From the NCBI GenBank assembly GCA_937895645.1, contig CALBKQ010000209.1:1-9912 (forward strand): a stretch of DNA of 9,912 nt, in the 5' to 3' direction. The notes beneath the pieces are model-generated. The model ran no database searches. It saw only the letters and a program-made list of their open reading frames with translations, and had not been told where the DNA came from. Origin of the DNA: an uncultured Clostridia bacterium (GTDB lineage Bacteria > Bacillota > Clostridia > Oscillospirales > Acutalibacteraceae). Below are positions 1 to 6,612 of the stretch, one piece after another. The position numbers and the translations under genes are program-made. Every line of letters starts with the position of its first letter. The first letter of the stretch is position 1.

Positions 1-47
1 AGTGCAATAGCCATTACTACTGCAAGTACTTTTTTGAGATTTTTCAT
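1..47 (-). CDS. 5' end of an unidentified secreted or lipoprotein-type gene (partial)
   Basis: Only the first 15 codons are inside the window; the gene continues to the left. They read MKNLKKVLAVVMAIA, which has the positively charged start and hydrophobic core of a signal peptide or lipoprotein leader. A strong ribosome binding site (AAAGGAG on the minus strand, about positions 66-59) lies 11 to 12 bases before the ATG at 47. The gene lies 53 bases downstream of xpt on the same strand with no convincing terminator between, so the two are probably co-transcribed. That placement makes a substrate-binding lipoprotein of a nucleoside or purine transporter a reasonable guess, but nothing visible proves it. 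The start and strand are fairly secure; the function is not known. Confidence 0.6.
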   Translation of the reverse strand, partial: MKNLKKVLAVVMAIA

Positions 48-100
48 AATACTTTTCTCTCCTTTATTATTTGTAATATTTTTACAGCGTAGTGCTGTTA

Positions 101-682
101 TTACCGTGCACCAAAAACAATTTCACCAGTTTCGTCATTCATAGAATCAATAATGGCCATTGACTCAACGCGAACACCTTGTGCTCTTAATTTATCTCCG
201 CCACCCTGATAGCCTTTTTCAATTGCAATACCACAACCGGCAAGTTTTGCCCCAGATTGATTAACAATATCAATAAGACCAACAAGAGCATTACCTTTAG
301 CAAGGAAGTCATCAACAATTAAAACAGTGTCATTTTCATTAAGAAAATCCTTTGAAACAATAATGTCATATACGCACTGATGTGTGAAAGATTCAACTTT
401 GCTTGTATAAACATCACCTTTAATATTTAATGTTTTTGATTTCTTTGCAAAAAGAAGAGGGCAATCAAAAAACTGCGCCACCATACAACCTACACCAATG
501 CCAGAAGCTTCAATAGTAAGTACTTTTGTAATGTCACAGTCTTTATACAAGTTTTTTAGTTCTTTACCTATTTCTGAAAGAAGTTTAACATCAAGTTGAT
601 GGTTAAGAAAACTATCTACTTTAAGTACATTTCCTGCAGAAACTTTACCATCTTTCAAAATTCTTTCCTCTAAAATCCGCAT
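101..682 (-). CDS. xpt: xanthine phosphoribosyltransferase
   Basis: Cytoplasmic purine salvage enzyme that joins xanthine and PRPP to give XMP and pyrophosphate. With the start chosen here it is 193 residues, close to the 194 of Bacillus subtilis Xpt as I recall it. The family-specific N-terminal stretch KVDSFLNHQ is at residues 21-29, TIEASGIG at 56-63, and the type I PRPP-binding loop VLIVDDFLAKGNA at 120-132. RVES at 171-174 also matches Xpt. The reading frame extends 7 codons further up to an ATG at 703, but that ATG lies almost at the predicted transcription start and lacks a ribosome binding site. The ATG at 682 has AGAGG eight bases upstream and aligns with the known N-terminus. It is divergent from the sugar transporter genes and followed by a gene with a signal-peptide-like start. 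Guanine/hypoxanthine enzymes share the PRPP loop, but the Xpt-specific stretches make this call firm. Confidence 0.95.
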   Translation of the reverse strand: MRILEERILKDGKVSAGNVLKVDSFLNHQLDVKLLSEIGKELKNLYKDCDITKVLTIEASGIGVGCMVAQFFDCPLLFAKKSKTLNIKGDVYTSKVESFTHQCVYDIIVSKDFLNENDTVLIVDDFLAKGNALVGLIDIVNQSGAKLAGCGIAIEKGYQGGGDKLRAQGVRVESMAIIDSMNDETGEIVFGAR

Positions 683-690
683 AATTTTGA

Positions 691-695
691 CCTCT
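691..695 (-). promoter_or_regulatory. ribosome binding site that fixes the xpt start
   Basis: Read on the minus strand this is AGAGG, eight bases before the ATG at 682. The in-frame ATG at 703 has only AT-rich sequence before it. This site is the main reason for trimming the first seven codons of the open frame. Confidence 0.7.
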
Positions 696-713
696 ATCAT
701 CAAGATATGTTTA

Positions 714-742
714 ATTATACTTCAAATCAATTAAAAAAACAA
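714..742 (-). promoter_or_regulatory. sigma-A-type promoter for xpt
   Basis: On the minus strand the -35 element TTGTTT (742-737) and a perfect -10 TATAAT (719-714) are 17 bases apart. Transcription should start near 707, leaving a leader of only about 25 bases before the ATG at 682. That leader cannot hold a purine riboswitch aptamer. Confidence 0.75.
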
Positions 743-748
743 TATTTT

Positions 749-777
749 TTGATGTTTTATTCGTGGAATTTTTTAAT
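749..777 (+). promoter_or_regulatory. candidate promoter for the binding-protein gene
   Basis: A -35-like TTGATG (749-754) and a -10-like TTTAAT (772-777) are separated by 17 bases, predicting a start near 784 and a leader of about 54 bases. The elements match the consensus less well than those of xpt, malQ or birA, which would suit a promoter needing activation or relief from repression. The -35 region lies just upstream of the divergent xpt -35. No clear catabolite (cre) operator was seen. Confidence 0.45.
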
Positions 778-803
778 TAATATTTGGTAAAAATAGATAA
801 AAA

Positions 804-821
804 GAAAATCATCAGATTTTC
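804..821 (+). promoter_or_regulatory. inverted repeat in the leader of the binding-protein gene
   Basis: Two perfect 7-base arms, GAAAATC (804-810) and GATTTTC (815-821), flank the four bases ATCA. The repeat ends five bases before the AGGAGG ribosome binding site (826-831) and lies about 20 bases downstream of the predicted transcription start. It could be a small RNA hairpin next to the ribosome site or a DNA operator for a sugar regulator. The stem is AT-rich, so as RNA it would be only modestly stable. Confidence 0.4.
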
Positions 822-837
822 AAACAGGAGGTAAAAA

Positions 838-2190
838 ATGAAAAAGATTTTATCAATTTTAATGGCAATTATGATTATAGCAACTGTTTTTACCGGTTGC
901 AACAGAAATGAAAATCAAGGTACAACACCACAGAATAGTGATGGTAAAACCACAATTAGATTTCTTAACTTCAAACCGGAAATTGCAACAGTTTATGACG
1001 AAATCGCCAAAGCATATAATCAAGAAACGGGTAATACTTTGATTGTTGAAACAGCAGCAAGTGGCAACTATGAACAAACTCTTGCAGCAAAAATGGGTAC
1101 AACTGAAGCTCCAACATTATTTCAGATTAACGGTCCTAAAGGTTATGCAAACTGGCAAGACTACTGCGCTGATTTGTCAGATACAGAACTATATAAACAT
1201 TTGACTGACAAGTCTCTTGCAGTAAAGGTAGATGGTAAAGTATATGGAATTCCTTATGTTGTTGAGGGTTATGGAATTATATATAACAAGGCAATTACAG
1301 ATAAATATTTTGCATTGAAAGATAAGGCAACTGAATTTAATTCTATGGATGAAATCAAAAATTTTGACTCGTTGAAAAAACTTGTTGAAGATATGCAAAA
1401 AAACGCTGACAAACTTGGAATTAAAGGTGTTTTTGCGGCAACATCTCTTAAAACAGGTGAAGATTGGCGTTGGCAGACACATCTGGCAAATATTCCTGTC
1501 TATTATGAATTTAATGAAAATAACACAGATTTATCAGGTGATGCAACAAAAACAATAAATTTCAAATATTCTGACAATTTTAAGAATATTTTTGATTTAT
1601 ATTTAAATAATTCTACTACAGACAAAAAAGTTCTCGGTTCAAAAATAGTTGATGAATCAATGGCTGAATTTGCTTTAGGTCAGTGCGCTATGGTGCAGAA
1701 TGGTAACTGGGCATGGTCACAGATAAATGGTATTGATAAAAATACAGTTAAAGCAGAAAATATTAAATACCTTCCTATTTATATGGGTATTGATGGTGAG
1801 GAAAAACAGGGGTTATGTATTGGTACGGAAAACTTTTTTGCAATAAATTCTAAAGCATCAGAACAAGAGCAGAAGGCTGCCGAGGAATTTATGTATTGGT
1901 TATTTTCAAGTGAAACAGGTAAAAAATTCGTTAATGAACAATTAGAGTTTATTGCACCTTTTGATACTTTCACTGATGAAGAAAGACCCGAAGACCCATT
2001 AGCACAGGAAGTCATTAAATGGATGAATAACGCTGATGTTACAACTATTCCGTGGAACTTTACAGTATTTCCAAGTCAGACTTTCAAAGAAGACTTTGGA
2101 GCATCATTGTTACAGTATGCTCAGGGTGCAAAAAAATGGGAACAAGTAAAATCTGATTTTATAAAATCCTGGAAGAATGAAAGTCAGTAA
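838..2190 (+). CDS. ABC transporter solute-binding lipoprotein, family 1 (probable maltodextrin binding)
   Basis: Extracellular, membrane-anchored protein that captures a sugar and delivers it to the permease pair encoded next. The 450 residues fit the family. Residues 1-20 form a lipoprotein signal peptide with the lipobox FTGC, so Cys21 would be lipidated and become the mature N-terminus. The rest reads as a family 1 sugar-binding protein: an N-terminal lobe with EIAKAYNQETG near residues 60-70, the QNGNWAW segment at 287-293 typical of these proteins, and an aromatic C-terminal part. The start is secure: AGGAGGT is six bases before the ATG. It opens a transporter cluster followed by malQ and glgP, so maltose or maltodextrin is the likely ligand, but the sequence alone would also allow another oligosaccharide. 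A stable hairpin after the stop codon probably lets this gene be expressed above the permeases. Confidence 0.88.
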   Translation: MKKILSILMAIMIIATVFTGCNRNENQGTTPQNSDGKTTIRFLNFKPEIATVYDEIAKAYNQETGNTLIVETAASGNYEQTLAAKMGTTEAPTLFQINGPKGYANWQDYCADLSDTELYKHLTDKSLAVKVDGKVYGIPYVVEGYGIIYNKAITDKYFALKDKATEFNSMDEIKNFDSLKKLVEDMQKNADKLGIKGVFAATSLKTGEDWRWQTHLANIPVYYEFNENNTDLSGDATKTINFKYSDNFKNIFDLYLNNSTTDKKVLGSKIVDESMAEFALGQCAMVQNGNWAWSQINGIDKNTVKAENIKYLPIYMGIDGEEKQGLCIGTENFFAINSKASEQEQKAAEEFMYWLFSSETGKKFVNEQLEFIAPFDTFTDEERPEDPLAQEVIKWMNNADVTTIPWNFTVFPSQTFKEDFGASLLQYAQGAKKWEQVKSDFIKSWKNESQ

Positions 2191-2199
2191 ATTATAAAA

Positions 2200-2227
2200 A
2201 ATCGCCCCGCTATTTTGTGGGGCGATT
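2200..2227 (+). promoter_or_regulatory. intercistronic stem-loop between binding protein and permease
   Basis: The arms AATCGCCCC (2200-2208) and GGGGCGATT (2219-2227) pair perfectly. A C-G pair and a G-U pair extend the stem inward to 11 pairs around a TATTTT loop. On the plus strand it is followed by GTGTCGCAAGG, not a T-run, so it is not a standard terminator in the operon direction. Such hairpins after binding-protein genes commonly protect the upstream message or partly stop transcription, giving more binding protein than permease. Read on the minus strand the stem is followed by TTTTTTATAATTT and would be a well-formed terminator for antisense transcripts. Confidence 0.75.
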
Positions 2228-2234
2228 GTGTCGC

Positions 2235-2239
2235 AAGGA
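2235..2239 (+). promoter_or_regulatory. ribosome binding site that fixes the first permease start
   Basis: AAGGA ends nine bases before the ATG at 2249. The in-frame GTG at 2228 lies upstream of this site, directly against the hairpin stem and without its own site, so the ATG is preferred. Confidence 0.65.
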
Positions 2240-2248
2240 CGGTTTTTT

Positions 2249-3094
2249 ATGGAAAAAAATATAAAAAAATATTTTCCAATCTTTTTGTTGCCTACATTAA
2301 TTTCTTTTGTTGTAGTTTTTTTAATACCATTTGTAATGGGCATTTATTTGTCATTTACAAGATTTACAACTGTAGAAAATGCGACTTGGGTTGGTATTGA
2401 TAATTATATTAAAGCATTTACACAAGATGTAAACTTTTTGAATGCATTATGGTTTACTATTAAATTTACAGTTGTTTCTGTTGTTACAATTAACATATTT
2501 GCATTTTTACTTGCTCTACTTTTAACAAGAGCATTAAAAGGTACAGCTTTTTTCAGAACAGTTTTTTTTATGCCAAATCTTATTGGCGGTATTGTTCTTG
2601 GTTATATATGGAATCTTTTAATAAACTCAATTTTGGGTATTTTTGGATTTGATATAACATATAGTGCAGATTACGGATTCTGGGGACTTGTATTCCTTCT
2701 TAACTGGCAGTTAATTGGTTATATGATGGTTATTTATATTGCGAGTCTGCAAAATATACCATCAGAACTTAATGAAGCAGCACGGATTGATGGTGCAACA
2801 CCATTTTCAATATTAAGACATATTACTATTCCAATGGTAATGCCTGCAGTAACCATATGTTTGTTTTTAACTATAACTAATTCGTTTAAGTTGTTTGACC
2901 AAAATTTAGCCTTAACAGGTGGTGCTCCCGCAAGAGAGACATCAATGTTAGCACTCGATATTTTTAACACTTTCTATGGAAGAATTGGTTGGCAGGGTGT
3001 AGGACAGGCAAAAGCAGTAATTTTCTTTATAATTGTAGCACTCATCTCTTTTATTCAACTTAAAATTACAAGCAGAAAAGAGGTTGAAAACTGA
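2249..3094 (+). CDS. sugar ABC transporter permease, MalF type
   Basis: One of the two membrane subunits forming the channel of the sugar importer. The 281 residues contain six likely membrane segments, at about 10-35, 68-93, 103-125, 142-167, 196-216 and 255-272. The cytoplasmic EAA loop that docks on the ATPase is clear at 176-195 (EAARIDGATPFSILRHITIP), with the invariant Gly at 182. The protein lacks the large extra periplasmic loop of Escherichia coli MalF and resembles the compact Gram-positive permeases. The ATG at 2249 is chosen over an in-frame GTG at 2228 because AAGGA sits just before it. It follows the binding-protein gene after a hairpin and overlaps the next permease by one base. 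The role in maltodextrin uptake is inferred from malQ and glgP downstream; the family also serves other sugars. Confidence 0.9.
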   Translation: MEKNIKKYFPIFLLPTLISFVVVFLIPFVMGIYLSFTRFTTVENATWVGIDNYIKAFTQDVNFLNALWFTIKFTVVSVVTINIFAFLLALLLTRALKGTAFFRTVFFMPNLIGGIVLGYIWNLLINSILGIFGFDITYSADYGFWGLVFLLNWQLIGYMMVIYIASLQNIPSELNEAARIDGATPFSILRHITIPMVMPAVTICLFLTITNSFKLFDQNLALTGGAPARETSMLALDIFNTFYGRIGWQGVGQAKAVIFFIIVALISFIQLKITSRKEVEN

Positions 3095-3933
3095 TGAAAC
3101 AGAGAACAAAAATTTTCAACGGATTTTCATTTACACTTCTTTTATTGTTATCTGCACTATTTTTGTTTCCAATTTATCTTGTAATAATTAACTCGTTTAA
3201 GTCAAAATTCAATATTATTGGAACACCTTTTGAGTTTCCTAATCAGGACACATTTGTTGGGATTGAAAACTATATAAACGGAATACAAAGTTCTGGAATA
3301 GTAGGTGCTTTTTTTAGAACTTTATTTATAACAGTTGCCTCTGTACTTGCAATTGTTATTTTTACTTCAATGACTGCTTGGTATATAACAAGAGTTAAGT
3401 CCAGGTTTAACAAAGCAGTCTATTATCTGTTTTTATTCAGTATGATTGTACCATTTCAGATGGTTATGTTTACAATGACATCTGTTTGCATAAATCTTGG
3501 TTTGAATAGTGTTATTGGTATAATACCTGTATATCTTGGTTTTGGTGCAGGACTGTCAGTATTTATGTTCAGTGGATTTGTAAAGAGTCTGCCAAAAGAA
3601 ATTGAAGAAGCGGCTATGATTGACGGTTGTAGTCCATTAAAAACATTTTTTATGGTTGTATTTCCAATACTCAAACCAACTGCAATTACTGTAGCAATTC
3701 TCAATGCAATGTGGATTTGGAACGATTTCCTTTTGCCATATTTATTACTGGGTTCGGCTGATAAAACTTTATCTGTTGCTATTCAACTCACAATGCAGGG
3801 TGCGTACGGTTCAATAGATTGGGGCGGATTTATGGCAATGCTTGTATTGGCAATTATTCCGATTATTGCTTTTTATCTTGTATGTCAGAAATACATTATC
3901 AAAGGCGTTATTGATGGTGCAGTTAAAGGTTAG
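3094..3933 (+). CDS. sugar ABC transporter permease, MalG type
   Basis: Second membrane subunit of the importer, expected to pair with the preceding permease. The 279 residues give six likely membrane segments, at about 12-33, 75-97, 108-130, 138-162, 192-215 and 245-265. The EAA loop contacting the ATPase is at 172-191 (EAAMIDGCSPLKTFFMVVFP). The ATG shares its A with the TGA stop of the upstream gene and is preceded by AGAGG ten bases back, so translation of the two permeases is probably coupled, which suits a one-to-one complex. Its stop codon lies in the Shine-Dalgarno region of the ATPase gene. Family membership is firm; the exact sugar is inferred from context. Confidence 0.9.
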   Translation: MKQRTKIFNGFSFTLLLLLSALFLFPIYLVIINSFKSKFNIIGTPFEFPNQDTFVGIENYINGIQSSGIVGAFFRTLFITVASVLAIVIFTSMTAWYITRVKSRFNKAVYYLFLFSMIVPFQMVMFTMTSVCINLGLNSVIGIIPVYLGFGAGLSVFMFSGFVKSLPKEIEEAAMIDGCSPLKTFFMVVFPILKPTAITVAILNAMWIWNDFLLPYLLLGSADKTLSVAIQLTMQGAYGSIDWGGFMAMLVLAIIPIIAFYLVCQKYIIKGVIDGAVKG

Positions 3934-3941
3934 GTGATTAT

Positions 3942-5036
3942 ATGGCATCAATTTCATTAAAAAATATTAAGAAAACTTATGAGGATGGAGTAACGGTTAT
4001 TGAAGACCTTAATCTTGAAATAAAAGACAAAGAGTTTGTAATATTAGTAGGACCATCTGGTTGTGGTAAATCTACAACACTTCGTATGATTGCAGGTCTT
4101 GAAGAAATTACAGATGGTGAAATGTATATAGGCGATAAATTAGTAAATGATGTATCACCTAAGAATCGTGATATTGCAATGGTTTTTCAAAGTTATGCAC
4201 TTTATCCTCATATGAATGTTTATAAAAATATGGCTTTCGGACTTAAAAACAGAAAGGTTCCGAAAGACATAATAGATAAAAAAGTCCATGAAGCAGCAAA
4301 AATGCTTGATATTGAACAGTATCTTAACCGGAAACCAAGAGCATTATCTGGCGGTCAGCGACAACGTGTTGCATTAGGACGAGCTATGGTGCGTGAACCT
4401 GCTGTCTTTCTTCTTGATGAGCCACTTTCTAATCTCGACGCAAAATTAAGAACTGAAATGCGTAGTCGTATTTCAATGCTTCATAAAGAACTTCAAACAA
4501 CATTTGTATATGTTACTCACGACCAGACTGAAGCTATGACAATGGGTGATAGAATTGTTGTTATGAAAGACGGAAAAATAATGCAGAATGATACCCCTCA
4601 GATGCTTTACAATCATCCACAGAATATGTTTGTAGCAGGTTTTATTGGTTCACCACAAATGAATTTTATAAACTGTAAAATTACAATGAAAACAGATGGT
4701 TACTACGCATATTTTCAAAACTTTAACATTAAATTACCTGAAAGAATGAATGACGCCTTATCACTTTACAGAGATAAAGAAGTCATATTAGGTATCCGAC
4801 CAGAAAATTTGCATTTAGCAAAAAGTATACAAATAAACACTTTTGAAATGTATATTGATATTGCAGAAATGACGGGTTCTGATTATTATTTATATGGCAA
4901 ACTTGGTGGTGAAAAAATTATCGCCAATGTTCCATCAAATACACAAATTAAAAGTGACACAGTTTGCAATATGTTAATTGACACCGAACGTCTGCATATT
5001 TTTGATAAAGTGAGTGAAAACTTAATCTGTGATTGA
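3942..5036 (+). CDS. msmX: sugar ABC transporter ATP-binding protein, MsmX/UgpC/MalK type
   Basis: Cytoplasmic ATPase that powers the importer. The 364 residues carry a complete nucleotide-binding domain: Walker A GPSGCGKST at 37-45, Q-loop Gln83, signature LSGGQ at 135-139, Walker B with Asp159 and catalytic Glu160, D-loop SNLD at 163-166 and switch His193. The C-terminal third (from about 235) is the TOBE-type regulatory domain with the family motif GIRPEN at 284-289. AGGTGAT, which matches the 16S tail, lies just before the ATG, eight bases after the permease stop. In many Firmicutes one MsmX serves several sugar importers; here it sits in the cluster, so it may be dedicated or shared. Automatic pipelines often label this family as a glycerol-3-phosphate transporter (UgpC), which the context does not support. 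The symbol denotes the family. Confidence 0.92.
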   Translation: MASISLKNIKKTYEDGVTVIEDLNLEIKDKEFVILVGPSGCGKSTTLRMIAGLEEITDGEMYIGDKLVNDVSPKNRDIAMVFQSYALYPHMNVYKNMAFGLKNRKVPKDIIDKKVHEAAKMLDIEQYLNRKPRALSGGQRQRVALGRAMVREPAVFLLDEPLSNLDAKLRTEMRSRISMLHKELQTTFVYVTHDQTEAMTMGDRIVVMKDGKIMQNDTPQMLYNHPQNMFVAGFIGSPQMNFINCKITMKTDGYYAYFQNFNIKLPERMNDALSLYRDKEVILGIRPENLHLAKSIQINTFEMYIDIAEMTGSDYYLYGKLGGEKIIANVPSNTQIKSDTVCNMLIDTERLHIFDKVSENLICD

Positions 5037-5061
5037 CTTTTTAAGTAAAAAATAATATTAT
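5033..5061 (+). promoter_or_regulatory. internal sigma-A-type promoter for malQ-glgP
   Basis: The -35 TTGACT (5033-5038) and -10 TATTAT (5056-5061) each match the consensus at five of six positions and are spaced by 17 bases. The -35 overlaps the TGA stop of the ATPase gene (5034-5036). Transcription would start near 5068, giving a leader of about 27 bases before malQ. This would let the two enzymes be made separately from the transporter. Confidence 0.65.
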
Positions 5062-5094
5062 TATTTTTATATTATTTAGTTAAGGGCGATTCAT

Positions 5095-6612
5095 ATGAGA
5101 ACAAGCGGAGTTTTAATGCATATTTCATCTTTGCCTGGTAACACGGGTATAGGAACACTTGGCATTGAAGCGTATAAATTTGTGGATTTTTTGAAAAAGA
5201 GTGGTCAAACATATTGGCAGGTTTTACCTTTATGTCCTACAAGTTATGGCGATTCACCATATCAATCTTTTTCAACTTTTGCAGGTAATCCATATTTCAT
5301 TGATTTTGACTTGCTTTGTAAAGACGGATTACTAAAAAAAGGTGACTTTTCAAGGATTAACTGGGGCGAAAATCAAGAGAAAATCGACTTTGAAAAGATT
5401 TATAAAAATCGGTTTAAGGTATTAAGAAAAGCGTATATTAATTTTGATTTTACTGATAAAAAATATGTCAATTTTTGTCATACAAACGCTTTTTGGCTTG
5501 ATGATTTTGCCTTGTATATGGCACTTAAAAATTCTTTTAACGGAATGCCCTGGAATGAGTGGACAAAAGACTTAAAAATCCGCAAATTTTCTGTAATTGA
5601 TAAAGTAAGAACAGAGTTAAAAGATGATATTGAATTTCAAAAATTTATTCAATATTTATTCTTTACTCAATGGTCAAATCTTAAAAAATATGCTAATGAA
5701 AATGGTGTATTAATTATTGGTGATATTCCCATTTATGTTGCCGCTGACAGTGCAGATGTATGGGCAAACCCAAAAAATTTTTTACTTGATGAAGATTGTA
5801 ATCCTATTGAAGTTGCAGGTTGTCCACCCGACGCATTTACTGCTGATGGTCAGTTGTGGGGGAATCCACTATATGACTGGGAATATATGAAAAAAGATAA
5901 TTACACTTGGTGGAAACAAAGAATAAAACATCAATATTCATTATGTGATGTTATCCGTATTGACCACTTTAGAGGATTTGAGTCATATTATTGCATTCCT
6001 TCTAGTGCAAAAACTGCAAAAATTGGTGAATGGAGAAAAGGTCCGGGCATTGATTTCTTCCGTGAAATCGAAAAGGAACTTGGCAAAATGAATATTATTG
6101 CAGAAGATTTAGGTTTTTTAACTCCTGCAGTTAAACAAATGCTCAAACAAAGTAAATATCCCGGTATGAAAGTACTTCAATTTGCTTTTGATACTGATGA
6201 AGAAAATGATTATTTGCTTCATAATTTTACTAAAAATTCAGTTGCATATGTTGGCACTCATGATAACGATACAATTATTGGTTATATGACTAAAACCGCC
6301 CCAAGAAAAACACGAAAACGAGCAAAAGACTATCTTAGACTTACTCGTAAAGAAGGATATAATTGGGGTATGATTAAGGCAATATGGTCAAGTAATTCCG
6401 ATACTGCAATCGTTACAATGCAAGATTTATTAGGACTTGGCAATGACGCAAGAATGAATTATCCGTCAACTGTCAACAATAATTGGCAATGGCGTGCAAA
6501 ACCTGATTATTTAAGTGATGAACTGGCAGAAAAGGTAAAGTTCTATACTGTACTTTATCAGCGTATGCCAAAGGTGAAAAGAGGAAAAAATAATGTCAAA
6601 AATAGTAAATGA
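5095..6612 (+). CDS. malQ: 4-alpha-glucanotransferase (amylomaltase, GH77)
   Basis: Cytoplasmic enzyme that moves alpha-1,4-glucan segments between maltodextrins, building longer chains and releasing glucose. The 505 residues match the short bacterial amylomaltases. The family signatures appear in order: SPYQSFSTFAGNPYFID at 54-70, GDIPIYVAADSADVWANP at 209-226, VIRIDHFRG at 286-294 with nucleophile Asp290, IIAEDLG at 334-340 with acid/base Glu337, GTHDN at 387-391 with stabilising Asp390, and the ARMNYPST stretch at 452-459. AAGGG sits eight bases before the ATG. The gene has its own promoter and overlaps glgP by 20 bases in another frame, so the Lys-rich tail is encoded by DNA that also holds the glgP ribosome site and start. 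MalQ makes chains long enough for the phosphorylase, consistent with tight coupling. Confidence 0.96.
   Translation: MRTSGVLMHISSLPGNTGIGTLGIEAYKFVDFLKKSGQTYWQVLPLCPTSYGDSPYQSFSTFAGNPYFIDFDLLCKDGLLKKGDFSRINWGENQEKIDFEKIYKNRFKVLRKAYINFDFTDKKYVNFCHTNAFWLDDFALYMALKNSFNGMPWNEWTKDLKIRKFSVIDKVRTELKDDIEFQKFIQYLFFTQWSNLKKYANENGVLIIGDIPIYVAADSADVWANPKNFLLDEDCNPIEVAGCPPDAFTADGQLWGNPLYDWEYMKKDNYTWWKQRIKHQYSLCDVIRIDHFRGFESYYCIPSSAKTAKIGEWRKGPGIDFFREIEKELGKMNIIAEDLGFLTPAVKQMLKQSKYPGMKVLQFAFDTDEENDYLLHNFTKNSVAYVGTHDNDTIIGYMTKTAPRKTRKRAKDYLRLTRKEGYNWGMIKAIWSSNSDTAIVTMQDLLGLGNDARMNYPSTVNNNWQWRAKPDYLSDELAEKVKFYTVLYQRMPKVKRGKNNVKNSK

Noticed and set aside
84..98. Small hairpin ACAGC/GCTGT between xpt and the next minus-strand gene, considered as a terminator
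   Set aside because: The stem is only five pairs, and in the direction of xpt transcription it is followed by an A-run, not a T-run.
704..837. Purine riboswitch or catabolite (cre) operator in the divergent intergenic region
   Set aside because: No purine aptamer core pattern was seen on the xpt strand, the predicted leader is too short, and no sequence close to the cre consensus was found.
859..1077. Minus-strand open frame inside the binding-protein gene, and similar ones at 1189-1482, 1779-2015, 2734-2970, 3456-3704 and 8490-8687
   Set aside because: They lie wholly inside well-supported genes, have no recognisable domains and show biased composition typical of antisense shadows.
2228..2248. 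GTG start giving the first permease seven extra residues
   Set aside because: No ribosome site precedes it and it abuts the hairpin stem, while the ATG at 2249 has AAGGA correctly placed.
2110..2343. Minus-strand open frame across the junction of the binding-protein and permease genes
   Set aside because: It runs through the intercistronic hairpin, has low-complexity content and no recognisable family.
5048..5068. A/T-only inverted repeat (AAAAATAAT and ATTATTTTT) between the ATPase and malQ genes, considered as a terminator
   Set aside because: With no GC pairs it would be very weak as RNA; the region is better explained by the promoter whose -10 lies in it.
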